NCBI RefSeq assembly: GCF_016745505.1 | Contig: NZ_JAERUC010000197.1 | Coordinates: forward strand, 1 to 64,000 | DNA: 64,000 nucleotides | From: Streptomyces silvae | GTDB taxonomy: Bacteria; Actinomycetota; Actinomycetes; Streptomycetales; Streptomycetaceae | Direction of reading: 5' to 3' | Shown: one piece after another, positions 27,738 through 38,100 of the stretch | How positions within the stretch are numbered: position 1 is the stretch's first letter | Layout: each line of letters starts with the position of its first letter | The notes under the pieces: model-generated | What the model saw: only the letters and a program-made list of their open reading frames with translations | The model's database searches: none | What the model was told of the DNA's origin: nothing | Made by a program: the position numbers and the translations under genes

Positions 27738-27836
27738 CGGCTCGGGCTGGTGGCTGACGTACGCGCAGGCGGTCTTCGTCTGAGCATGTGTTCAGGCATG
27801 TCACCACGCCGCTGCGACGACGGCTGACGTCCGACG

Positions 27837-27849
27837 TAGGGTCGCCCGC
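27837..27849 (+). promoter_or_regulatory. Promoter of a probably leaderless HEAT-repeat gene
   Basis: TAGGGT at 27837-27842 ends seven bases before the ATG at 27850, and no good ribosome site is present. This places transcription start at or next to the A of ATG. Confidence 0.5.
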
Positions 27850-29829
27850 ATGTGGGCGGAAGTGGATCTGATCGACTGGGCAGCACTGAGGCACAACTAT
27901 GGGTCCGCAGAGGACGTGCCCGGGCTGTTGCGCCGGTGCGCGGGGCCGAATCCGGAAGATGCGGAGCGCGCTGCGGACGACCTCCTCAATCACCTCCTCC
28001 ACCAGGGTGGCTGGATATGCTCCGCAGCCCCGGCCGCGCTGCCGTTTCTGCTGCGCCTGGCCGCGACGCCGGACGTGCCGAGCCGTCGCGCGCTGCTTGA
28101 GCTTGTGTCAAGGCTGGCGTTCGAGGCCGCGCGGGTCGCCGAGAAGTGGGTGGATCCCGGCTGGCCATCGGCATGGGAGCGCGCCTTGCCTGAGGTTCTC
28201 GTCCTGCTCGACGCCCCCGATCCGGAGATACGGCGAGCCGCAGCCGATGTGATCGGCTCCGGCCGGAGTCCCGGTGAGCTCACTCTGCCTGCGTTGCTAC
28301 GGCGCTGGCGGGCGGAGGACGATCCGGCGACGCACCTTGACCTGGTCCTCGCACTCGGCCATGCGGTGCTCCAGGAGCCGACCGGCGAGCATGGCCCCGG
28401 GGTCCGTACCTTGCTCCGCGGGCTGCTCGATGCCCCGGAGGCGCAGATACGCCTGGCAGCGGTGCACGCCATCGCCCCGGCCGACCCGGCCCTTCCGGTG
28501 CAACAACTGGGCCTGTTGCTCGAAGCGGTACGGGATCCGAGCGTCGAATTGTGGCAGCACACCAGCGCGGTGGAGACCGGTGTGCAGGGTGTCCACCACT
28601 GGACGGCTGCGCTGCTCACCGGTCCGTCTCCCTCGTTCGTACTCGGCCTGCTGGATGACCACCCCGATGTCGAGCAGCGGATCGGCGCCCTGGCGCGTGC
28701 GGGCGGGCTGCTGGCCCAGTGGCGCTCACCTGCCACCGCGGTCCTTCCACGCCTCGTAGCACGGCTGGACGACCCCGCAGCCGAGGTCCGTTTCCGGGCA
28801 GCCGAGTTGCTGGCCTGCCTGGGTCCGGCGGCCTCGGCTCACGCAGATGAGGTTGCCGCGCTGATCGGCGACACCGAAGCCCGAACCACCCGTAAACGGG
28901 AGACCGTCGCCGAGGCGGCCCTGTGGGCGCTCGCCCGGATGAACGACGCCCGCTGCTTGCCGGGCCTGATCGATGCGGCGGCTCACACGCGATCCGGTTT
29001 CGCTTCGAATTCTGCTCACTACCCGTCCGCCGACTGGCATCACGCAGTCCTCCCCGCGCTCCATGAGGTCGTCGGCCACCTTCCCGACCATGCCGGACTG
29101 CTCCTTCCTATGATCTGCGACCGGCTCGTTCCGGCTACGGACGACCACGTACTCAGCTCGTACTGCCAGGTGCTCGCTGACTGGGGCCCCGCTGCAGAGG
29201 GAGCGGTTCCGCACCTGCTCGGCCTGCTGGAGAACGACAAGGACCAGATCTGGACATCGGCAGCGAAAGCGCTGGCCGGGATCGGCAGTGCCGGCAACGA
29301 GGCGCTTGAACCTCTCTTGGCCCGGTCGGCCGCCGGCGGGGCACACGCGGAACTCGCGGCCTGGGCCTACTGGAAGGTCGGTGGCGAGCCCGGCCCTGCC
29401 CTGGACGCACTCGGACGGCCCGTCGCTGAGAGCGGCTTCCCACGCCCTTCCCTGCAGATGCTCGCCGCCCTGGGCACACACGCCGCCCACCACGAGGACC
29501 GGCTCCGGACCATGACCTCCGATCCCGAACCCTGGACCCGTGTCGAAGCAGCACACGCGCTGTGGGCGGTGACCGGTGACACCGAAAGCTCCGTACCGGC
29601 TCTGATGACTGCCATACGAGGGTTGGCCGAGGGCACATGGCTACCGGTCATGCTCCCCGCAGTGCGCTACCTGGCCCGAATCGGCCGCGCCGCCCGGCCC
29701 GCCGCCGAGCTCCTGCGTGGTGTGCCGACCCTTGATCAGCGGCTGCGCAGCAGCGGCGGGTGGCGGGGCTTCGTCCAGGACGAATCCATGAGGAGCGCCC
29801 TCCGCGAGCTGCTCGCCGCGTGCGACTGA
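27850..29829 (+). CDS. HEAT-repeat protein
   Basis: 659 residues built of about fourteen helical repeats of 35-45 residues with the HEAT/PBS-lyase pattern (for example LLDAPDPEIRRAAADVIG, LLDAPEAQIRLAAVHAIA, RLDDPAAEVRFRAAELLA, LLENDKDQIWTSAAKALAGIG). There is no catalytic domain, so it should be a protein-binding scaffold. Its start appears leaderless. Large HEAT proteins of this type occur in Streptomyces accessory regions; the partner is unknown. A second, smaller HEAT protein lies at the other end of the island (41371-41943). Confidence 0.85.
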   Translation: MWAEVDLIDWAALRHNYGSAEDVPGLLRRCAGPNPEDAERAADDLLNHLLHQGGWICSAAPAALPFLLRLAATPDVPSRRALLELVSRLAFEAARVAEKWVDPGWPSAWERALPEVLVLLDAPDPEIRRAAADVIGSGRSPGELTLPALLRRWRAEDDPATHLDLVLALGHAVLQEPTGEHGPGVRTLLRGLLDAPEAQIRLAAVHAIAPADPALPVQQLGLLLEAVRDPSVELWQHTSAVETGVQGVHHWTAALLTGPSPSFVLGLLDDHPDVEQRIGALARAGGLLAQWRSPATAVLPRLVARLDDPAAEVRFRAAELLACLGPAASAHADEVAALIGDTEARTTRKRETVAEAALWALARMNDARCLPGLIDAAAHTRSGFASNSAHYPSADWHHAVLPALHEVVGHLPDHAGLLLPMICDRLVPATDDHVLSSYCQVLADWGPAAEGAVPHLLGLLENDKDQIWTSAAKALAGIGSAGNEALEPLLARSAAGGAHAELAAWAYWKVGGEPGPALDALGRPVAESGFPRPSLQMLAALGTHAAHHEDRLRTMTSDPEPWTRVEAAHALWAVTGDTESSVPALMTAIRGLAEGTWLPVMLPAVRYLARIGRAARPAAELLRGVPTLDQRLRSSGGWRGFVQDESMRSALRELLAACD

Positions 29830-30065
29830 CACGCCAGAGATCGGGTTCAGGACGCGACTGACGCCACGACAGAACGTGACCTTCGCGGACGGGCTCTACC
29901 CATGAGGGTGAGTAAGGAATGCGTCGGGGGCATCTCAGTGTGCAACGCGAAGAGCATGAACGGCTGTTACGCGCACCATGTCTGACCCGCTGCGCACCCT
30001 CCCGATCAAGCCCGCCGGTGCTGGCGTGCGCTGCCTGCCCTGCATGAGGTGGGCCTCGCACCGCA

Positions 30066-30377
30066 TCAGCAGCGATAGCCGTTCGGAACGTGGAGAAGGG
30101 CCACGAAGATCCAGACCATGACCGCAGCCCCGGCCGTGCCACCAAGGAGGGCAACCGCGAGGTTCCAACGGCCTACGCAGCCGATGAGCGCACCCCACCA
30201 TGCCGCCGCAACGATCGCGAGCAGAGCCCCGTAGAAGATCAACGCAAGGCCGTTGGCCGCGCCGTTCACTCCGACGTCGCATGCCCGCCAGGCAGCCGAG
30301 AGAAGCACAGCCCCGATCACGCCCGTGGCCAGGCCGCCTACGGGGGCGGCCACACAGCCCCACTGCCCGCACGTCAC
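30066..30377 (-). CDS. Small membrane protein, candidate immunity protein
   Basis: 103 residues from a GTG overlapping the toxin stop (GTGA). Three hydrophobic helices (residues about 9-30, 43-66, 72-95) and few charged residues. A small membrane protein coupled directly to the 3' end of a polymorphic toxin gene is the usual place for an immunity gene, although type-44 toxins with a membrane immunity protein are not something I can confirm. The 236 bp between this stop and the HEAT gene contain no recognisable gene or hairpin. Confidence 0.65.
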   Translation of the reverse strand: MTCGQWGCVAAPVGGLATGVIGAVLLSAAWRACDVGVNGAANGLALIFYGALLAIVAAAWWGALIGCVGRWNLAVALLGGTAGAAVMVWIFVALLHVPNGYRC

Positions 30378-31537
30378 TTCCGGGTCCTGACCTGCGGAAC
30401 GTTTTCGCCGTTGCGCTGCGCTTGCTCCATCTGATCCATCGCGTCGTTGATTCCTTGCCGGAGCTGTTCCTCAGTCAGGTCGTCACCGTACTTCTCGTAG
30501 AGGTCGATCCCCACCCGCATCGTGATCTGATCGCCTTGGTCGTCGTCTCCCGTGAGCACCGTTTCTCCGAGGGAGGCGCCCTGGATCAGGGTGTCCGTGT
30601 CGAAGCCGGCGGCCCGGCCGACGTACCCGTAGTGAATGTTGGAGTAGATGTCGTAGAAGACTTCGCGGTTCGTTCCAGGCTGCTTGAAGTAGTAGTCGTC
30701 GATCGTCTGGAGGTCGTACCGCTGCTGGAGCTGGGGTTTGTGGTCCCAGTCCTGGCCCGGGGCCACCTTCGCACCCCACATCACCATCGCCGCATTGATG
30801 TCGGATCCGTAATTCCGCCCGAACTCATACCATTCCGGCTCATCAAGCAGGGTTTTTATGTTGCCGACGGTGTCCGACTTCGCGTTTCGCTTCATCTCCT
30901 CGAAGATCCACTTCTCCACGTCGGTGAACTTCTGCTCGCTGCGCTCCTGCCCTGTCGCGGGAATGACGGGCGTGGCGTTGGCGTTGAAGCCCCCGACCGT
31001 GCCATCAAGCAGGTTCCCGTCCACAACCACGGCTTCGAGCGCTTGTTTGACGGCCTTGTCGAATTCGTCCACGGCGCGTACCGCTGCAACGATGTGTGAG
31101 GTCCAGGACTCCTCCACTCCCTTCAGGTCCGGGTCGTGACGCAGGGCATGTTCCTGCGTCGGATCCTGAAGGCGTGTGAAGTCGAAGGCGGCGCGTCCTG
31201 CTGCCGAGACCGCCATGCCGGCGGCCACCGCGTCGTCCCGGGCCGATACGACCTTCTTTTTCAGGTCCACGAAACCGGAGTGCGCGTCTCTGAGGATCTT
31301 GGCGACCGACTTTGCCTCGGTTTGCGCCGACTTGTACTCGCGTCGGGTCGTCGCGAACTTCGTGTGCGCCGCTTCCACGCTGAGCCCATGCCAGTTCTGT
31401 CCCAGCGTGATCTTCTGGACAGTCTCTCCATAACGCTTCTCGACCTTCGCAAGGTCGGCTGCCATGGTTTCCCATTTCTCGGCTGCCGTCGTCAGAACAG
31501 TGAGATCGGCCGTCATGACTTCCTGATACGTCAGCAC
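30374..31537 (-). CDS. Type VII-secreted polymorphic toxin, type-44 toxin domain
   Basis: 387 residues from GTG 31537, chosen for AGGGGG nine bases upstream and for lying 13 bp after the WXG100-like gene. The N-terminal half (residues 1-130) is a long helical hairpin typical of WXG100/LXG-type secretion domains (KWETMAADLAKVEKRYGETVQKITLGQNWHG). The C-terminal about 170 residues match the bacterial polymorphic toxin type 44 pattern, with FYDIYSNIHYGYVGRAAGF (about 299-317) and nearby conserved Trp, Asp and His. The type-44 domain is a predicted toxin, probably an enzyme, of unproven activity. The cassette order WXG100-like, toxin, membrane protein suggests export through the ESX-like system and self-protection. 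Confidence 0.8.
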   Translation of the reverse strand: MLTYQEVMTADLTVLTTAAEKWETMAADLAKVEKRYGETVQKITLGQNWHGLSVEAAHTKFATTRREYKSAQTEAKSVAKILRDAHSGFVDLKKKVVSARDDAVAAGMAVSAAGRAAFDFTRLQDPTQEHALRHDPDLKGVEESWTSHIVAAVRAVDEFDKAVKQALEAVVVDGNLLDGTVGGFNANATPVIPATGQERSEQKFTDVEKWIFEEMKRNAKSDTVGNIKTLLDEPEWYEFGRNYGSDINAAMVMWGAKVAPGQDWDHKPQLQQRYDLQTIDDYYFKQPGTNREVFYDIYSNIHYGYVGRAAGFDTDTLIQGASLGETVLTGDDDQGDQITMRVGIDLYEKYGDDLTEEQLRQGINDAMDQMEQAQRNGENVPQVRTRK

Positions 31538-31550
31538 GGACTGATCCCCC

Positions 31551-31931
31551 CTACAGCTCGTCAAGACTGGATCTGACACCCCGGAGTTCGCTGCCCGTGC
31601 CGAGATCGTTCTGGAAGAACAGGCCCGAGGTGTTGCGTAGAGAAGCCTTTTCCGCGGAGAGTCGCCCCATCAGCACTCTGACCTGCTGGTCCCAGGTCCC
31701 CACGACCTTCTTCAGGCCGGAGGCAGTCTCCCAGCCGTCAAGTGTCCTGGCCGCGGTGTTGGTGCTCTCCTTCGCGCCATCTGAGACTTTCTTGGTGTCC
31801 GGCTCCAACTCGGTCTCGATGTCGTTCGCCGCCGCATTCTTCTCCGCGGGTGACGAGCCGAACAGACCCCCACCACTCGGAGCCAACGGGCCGGCCGGCG
31901 TACCGCCCTCGCCGCTCTCATCCCACGCCAC
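31551..31931 (-). CDS. WXG100-like small secretion partner
   Basis: 126 residues, starting MAWDESGEGG with a Gly/Pro-rich N-terminus and then a helical hairpin (EKNAAANDIETELEPDTKKVSDGAKESTNTAARTLDGWETASGLKKVVGTWDQQVRVLMGRL). Trp67 in DGWET and Trp79 in GTWDQQ sit where an ESAT-6-like protein has its turn. It is the first gene of the toxin cassette and probably forms a heterodimer with the toxin's helical domain for type VII export. Confidence 0.7.
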   Translation of the reverse strand: MAWDESGEGGTPAGPLAPSGGGLFGSSPAEKNAAANDIETELEPDTKKVSDGAKESTNTAARTLDGWETASGLKKVVGTWDQQVRVLMGRLSAEKASLRNTSGLFFQNDLGTGSELRGVRSSLDEL

Positions 31932-32194
31932 GATCAGCCCCCTCCCTGAACCCCGCTCGGATCATATGCAGAACGACCGATGCCCCGCGGTCCACTTGGC
32001 TGAACTCTCCGGCCCGGCATTTGGGTCCCTGTCGATCATGATCGGCCGAGCCGTGGCGGGTGGACAGGTGGCGGCTTCGACGGATTCCAGCGCTGCGCAG
32101 CCAACTGTCGGCAGCCGGGGATACGGTTGTCAGTGATCGTCGGCTGTCGCCGACCGCCCGTCCCTCGCCGGGCATGTACACGAAAGGCGCCGTC

Positions 32195-35100
32195 GTGAAA
32201 CCCACCCTGGCCGCCGCACAGTTGCGCGGCAGTCTGACCCAGTACCTCACGACGACGTACGCGCTGGCCGACGAGGACACCAGGCTGGCGCTGGAGCGGT
32301 TTCTCGGCGACCCGGAGTCCGGGATCTTCCGCGGGCCCTACCTGCGTATCCGTACGCCGTTCCACACAGCGGACGACGGGTGGCAGTCGGCGCTCGAGTG
32401 GGACCCGGGGTTTCCGCCGTACCGGCATCAGGCCAAGGCCTGGGGGCGGCTGAGCACACTGCGCGGGGCGGCCGAGCCCACCCTCGTGACGACGGGGACG
32501 GGGTCGGGCAAGACCGAGTCGTTCCTGGTGCCCGTGCTGGATCACTGCCGGCGGCAGAAAGCGTCGGGGCGCCAGGGTGTGAAGGCGGTCCTGCTGTATC
32601 CGATGAACGCCCTGGCGACCGACCAGGCGGGGCGTATCGGTGAGTATCTGGCGCAGCCGGAGCTGGCCCAAGTAACGGCCGGGCTGTACATCGGGGACAG
32701 GCCGGACACCGATTTCCGGCGGGTGATGACACGGCGCGAGGAGATGCGCAGGACGCCGCCGGATGTGCTGGTCACCAACTACAAGATGCTGGATCTGCTG
32801 CTGCAGCGGGCCGAGGACAGGGCGCTATGGGAGGGCGCGGACCTGACGTACGTGGTCCTGGACGAGTTCCATACGTACGACGGGGCGCAGGGCACGGACG
32901 TGGCGATGCTGCTGCGCCGGCTCGGGGCGACGGTCGGGGCCTCGCGGGCGGGTCGTCCGCTGGGCGACATCTGTCCGGTGGCGACGTCGGCGACGCTCGG
33001 TGAGGGCACCGGTGGGCTCGGCGGGATTCTCGAGGTGGCCGAGCAGGTCTTCGGCGTGCCCTTCGGGACGGATTCGATCATTGGTGAGGAGCGTCTGACA
33101 GCCGACCAGTTCGTCGGTGACGTGAATTACGAACTGCCGGATCCGCCGACGCCGAAGGAGGTGATCGAGGCGTCCGGCGGCCCGGGGATCGAGTCCCGGC
33201 CGGACCGTCTCGATCTCGACGAGTTGGCGTATCTGCTGCTGAACAGGCGCGCACTCGATCCCTTCAAGCTCGGGCGCATGCTCAAGCAGCACGATTTCAC
33301 GCATGCGGTGCTCGCCCTGTTGAACGGGGAGCCGCTGGACGAGTGGGGCCTGCGCGACCGTATGGCTCGCTTCGGTTACTCCTGGGCGCGTACGGCCCGG
33401 GAGAATCCCCGCCTGGCCCTGGAGGCGTTGTCCCGGTTCGTGGCGCTGCTGTCCGCGGCGCGGGACCCCGCGTCGGACGAACGGCGGCCCCGCCCGTTGC
33501 TGCACATCGAGGCGCACCTGTGGGTGCGGCCGGTGAGCCGGGTGCTGCGCGGGGTCGGTGCCGCGCCCGAGTTCCGGTGGTACGAGGACGAGCGGACGGC
33601 TGCCAGAAAGGCGGCGCTGGGCGCCGCGCCGCAGGAGGAGGCGGAAGGCCGGGACAGCGCGGAGTGGCCCGCCGGCGACTCCCGCCGGGCCACTCCGCTG
33701 CCCGGCTCTGACACAGTGCGCCGCCCGGCACAGACCCAGCTCCCCGCCGTCTACTGCCGGCACTGCGGGCGGTCGGGGTGGGCGGCCATCTCTCCGGAGT
33801 CCGACCCGCAGCAGCTCGTCACCGCCGCGGACAAGATCTGGCGGGCCGGTGTCGGCCGGGACAAACGGCGTATCCGGTACTTCATCGCGGCCACAGCGGC
33901 CGAGGCGACGGAGGCGCTCGACGCCCTGGCGGGGTCGGCCCCCGCGTCGGGTGGCACGGATCCTCTGTCCGTCGTCGTGCTCGACGGCGCCGGAGGCACG
34001 TACCGGATGCCGGTCCCGGGCGATGCGGAGGAGTTGCAGGACGCCTGGTTCACCCTCGCCGTCCTGGACAAGAAGACGGCGGACGGTGCGGCGAAGGACG
34101 ACCGCTGTCCGGCCTGTGCGATGGACAACGGCATCCGCTTCCTGGGTACGGCGCTGGCAGCGCTCGCCTCTGCGACGGTGACGCAGTTGTTCACAGGTGG
34201 TGACATCGCCCTGCTGCCGGAGGAGCGCAAGACGCTGCTCTTCAACGACTCGACGCAGGACGCCGCACACCGTGCGGGGTACGTGGCCAATGCCTCGTAC
34301 AAGTTCTCTCTGCGCTCGCTGCTCGCGCACAATCTGGACGAGTCCGGGGCGCCGCTCGCACTGAACGACCTGATCGGCAATGTGCTGGACTCGGTCGACG
34401 ATCCCGGGGCCCTGGCCGCTGTCGTGCCGCCGGACCTGCACGACGAGGCCGGTGTGGACCGCCTGCTGTCCGGCCGGGGCACCGGCGACGCGCGGACGTG
34501 GAAGCTGATCGGGGAGCGTCTGGCGTTCGCGACCGTGATGGAGTTCGGACTGCGGTCCCGGATGGGCCGGACGATGGAGCTGACGCGGACAGCGGCCGCC
34601 GAGGTCACGATGCCCGACCCCGCCCGGGTGGCGGCGCTGGCCCGCGATCTGCATCTGACTCTGCCCGGCCAGCTGGTGATGAGTCAGGGGTTGCCTACGA
34701 CGGACAGGTATCTCGCCTTTGTCCGAGGCCTGTTGGAGCGGATCCGGACGCGCGGCGGGATTCGGCACCGCTGGCTCGACACGTGGATCAGGGAAGCCGG
34801 CGTCAATCAGTATCTGATCTCCGGGCAGCGTGCGGAGGGCATGCCCGCGTTCCCCGAGGGGTATGTGGCCCCGCCGCGTTTCCTGCTGGACAGCACGAAG
34901 GAACGCAGCAAGTTCGACACCGTTACCGGCCGGGGCGCCTGGTACCAGGACTGGACACGGCGCTGTCTGTCGCTGGACGCGGCCGGGGCGAGCGAGTACC
35001 TGCGTCGGCTGCTCCCGCTCCTGGCGGAGGAGGGGCTGCTGTCGGTGAAGGTGGCGGCCGACCGTGTCACCCGGGTGTACGGGCTGCAGCCGGGGCACAT

Positions 35101-38100
35101 CGAAGTGCGGCTGCTCGACGACTCCGTGGTCAACAAGGCGTTCGTCGGCTGCGACGCGTGCGGCTGGCAGCAGGTCGTACCGCCCGAGCGGCGCACCCGC
35201 TGGTACGGGCACCCGTGCCCGCGCTACCGGTGCAAGGGCTTTCTGACTCCCCCGCAGTACGGCATGTCGTCCACAGGCTCCGGCTCCGGCGGTTTCGGCG
35301 GAAAGCTGGAACGCGACTACCAGGGTGACTACTACCGGCGCCTGTATCTCACCGGCGGCACCTACCGGGTCGTGACCGCCGAACACACCGGCATGCTGAC
35401 CCGCCCCGAACGTGAGCGGGTCGAGCGGACGTTCCGCGAGGGTACGCATTACACCGATCCGAATGTGCTGTCCTGCACGCCGACGCTGGAGCTCGGCATC
35501 GACATCGGCGACCTCTCCGCCGTGCTGCTCGGCTCGCTGCCGGGCGGCCCGGCGAACTACGTACAGCGAGCCGGACGGGCCGGGCGCAGGACCGGCAACG
35601 CCCTGGTGGTTGCCTTCGGCGGACGTCGGGCCCGTGACCTGTACTACCTCGACGATCCGCGCGAGATGATCGCGGGAGACATCGTGCCTCCCGGGTGCTA
35701 TCTGTCGGCCGTCGAGATCCTGCGCCGCCAGTACACGGCGCACCTCCTGGACCTCGCGGCCCGTGGCGCCCTGGTGACGGCGGACGGCGAGCAGCTGCAG
35801 CCGGTGCCCCGGCTCGCCTCGGCCCTGTTCGGGGCGACGGGGTGGTGTCAGGACCTTCAGGACGCGGCCCTCACCGAGGGGCCGCGCCGGGTGGAGGAGT
35901 TCCTGGACCTCTTCCCGACGGGCGAGAACGAGGACAGCGGGGTGTCGGAACACGCGGCCGGGGAGCTGCGTGCCTACGCGACCGGCGGCATCGTCCGTGC
36001 GCTGCAGGAAGCCGAGGCGGACTGGACCGGCAGGCGCGAGGAACTGCGGCGGCGTATCGCGGCGATCGACGTGGCCGTGGACGGGCTCCTCGCCGACGAC
36101 CGCGAGCAGGGTCCTGAGCGGAGGGAGTTGCTCGCAGAGCGCCGGTCGACCGGCGATCTGCTGCGCAACCTCAGCCGGACGAGCGCGCACGGTGTGCTGG
36201 TGGAGCTGGGGCTACTGCCCAACTACAGCCTGGCCGACACGGTGACGACCCTGGAAGGCACGCTCTACTGGAAGGAGACCGCCGATCCCGTGGAGGGGGG
36301 TGCCGATGCCGCTCCGATCAGCACCTATCGCAGTGAGGTCCGTGACTACGAGCGCTCGCGCAAGCTCGCCCTGACCGAGCTCGCCCCGGGCAACAGCTTC
36401 TACGTCAACGGCTACAAGCACGTGGTGCGTGCCCTGGACATCGGCAGCCCGGAGCGGCGCGCCTGGGTGGTATGGCGGTTGTGCCCCGCCTGTGGCTACA
36501 CACGGACCAAGGACGCCCAGACGGACACGTCCGCCTGTCCACGCTGCGCTTCGCGCGAGATCGCGGACGCGGGGTGCGTGAGCTACGTACTGGAGCCGAA
36601 GCGGGTCATGGCACGCGACAAGCGTGACGACGCCCGGGTACGCGACGACCGGGACGAGCGGGAGCGCAGGCGGTACTCGGTGCTGAAGACCGTCGACATC
36701 GACCCGGCCCACCTCGCCCCCGGATCCTGGCGCCATGACACCGCTGTGTTCGGCGCGGACTTCACGCGGCGTGCGGTGGTCCGGACGCTGAATCTGGGCC
36801 TGGACCGTCAGGACGGCAGCTCGACGGTGTCGATGGCAGGGGAGGACGTGCGGCTCAACCCGTTCTACGTGTGCACGAGTTGTGGTGGTGCCACGTCCGA
36901 GGGCCAGCCGGTCGTCGACCAGGCTCAGCACGCGCTGAGCGAGTCTCTGAGCCGGTCCACCCGGGCCAGTGCCCATCACCAGCTCTGGTGCCCGCGCCGT
37001 CGACAGCGTGGTGCCGCCGAGGAGCAGGGCACGGGCGAGGATGTACCGCTGCTGCTCGCCCATGAGCTGATCACGGAGGCCGTACGCATTCTGCTGCCGG
37101 TCTCCGTGGCGCGCGCGAAGGAGCGGCTCGCGTCGTTCACTGCAGCACTGTTCGCGGGCATCGCAGCCCGTTACGGGGGCGATCCCGACCACATCGACAT
37201 CGCTGCGGCCTCGATGCCGGACAGCGGGGACGGGCTGGGCGCCGAGTACCCGAGGCGCTTCCTCGTCATCCACGACCGCTTGCCCGGGGGCACGGGCTAC
37301 CTGCACCGTCTTGCGTCCGCGGACGGGTTCCGGGAGGTGCTGCTCAAGGCGCGCGAGGTGATCGAGAACTGCGGCTGCCGCGAGAAGGGCCTCGACGGCT
37401 GCCACCGCTGCCTGCTGCGGCGCGTTCCGCCGGGCGACTACGACAAGGTGAGCCGCCAGGAAGTACGGCAGATGCTCGACGAGTTGCTGGGAGCCGACGG
37501 CGAGGGTTGGAGCACTTCGCCCGTCGTGACGACACAGCACATTCCGATGGAGCAGCAGGCCGAGAGCGACCTGGAGGTCGTCTTCATAGACACGCTGCGC
37601 ACGTGGGCGTCGCTGCCCTGCAGCCGTGCGAGTGGTGACGCGTACACCACTCCAGCGGGTACGCACGCCCTCGACCTTCGGCTGACAGGGGCCGATGGCA
37701 AGACGTTCAGCTGGCGGGTCTCCCAGCAGCGGGTGCTGGACGGCACCCGCCCGGACGTCCTGTTCGAGCGGCTCGACGCGCCGGGCCCCCGGGTCGCGCT
37801 CTACCTCGACGGTTACGCGTTCCATGCCGGCCGGAAGTACAACCGGATGGCGGACGACGCCGCGAAGCGGACCCGGCTGCGAGCGGACGGCATACGGGTC
37901 TTCCAGCTGACGTACGCGGACGTGAAGGAGTGGCAGCGCCGGGTCCTGGACACCGGATATGCGGGAGCCGGTCCCGCTTCCCCGGTCTGGCGTCCGTACG
38001 GTGACTCGGGGCAGGCGAAGGCCCGTGGCTACTACGCGAGTGTGCGCAAGGGGCTGCCCGGCGAGCTCTCCGAGACCGTATGGGTGAATCCTTCGGACAT

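Noticed and set aside
32825-36190. 1121-residue open frame on the minus strand
   Set aside because: Shadow of the giant helicase; low-complexity Arg/His/Gln-rich product without motifs.
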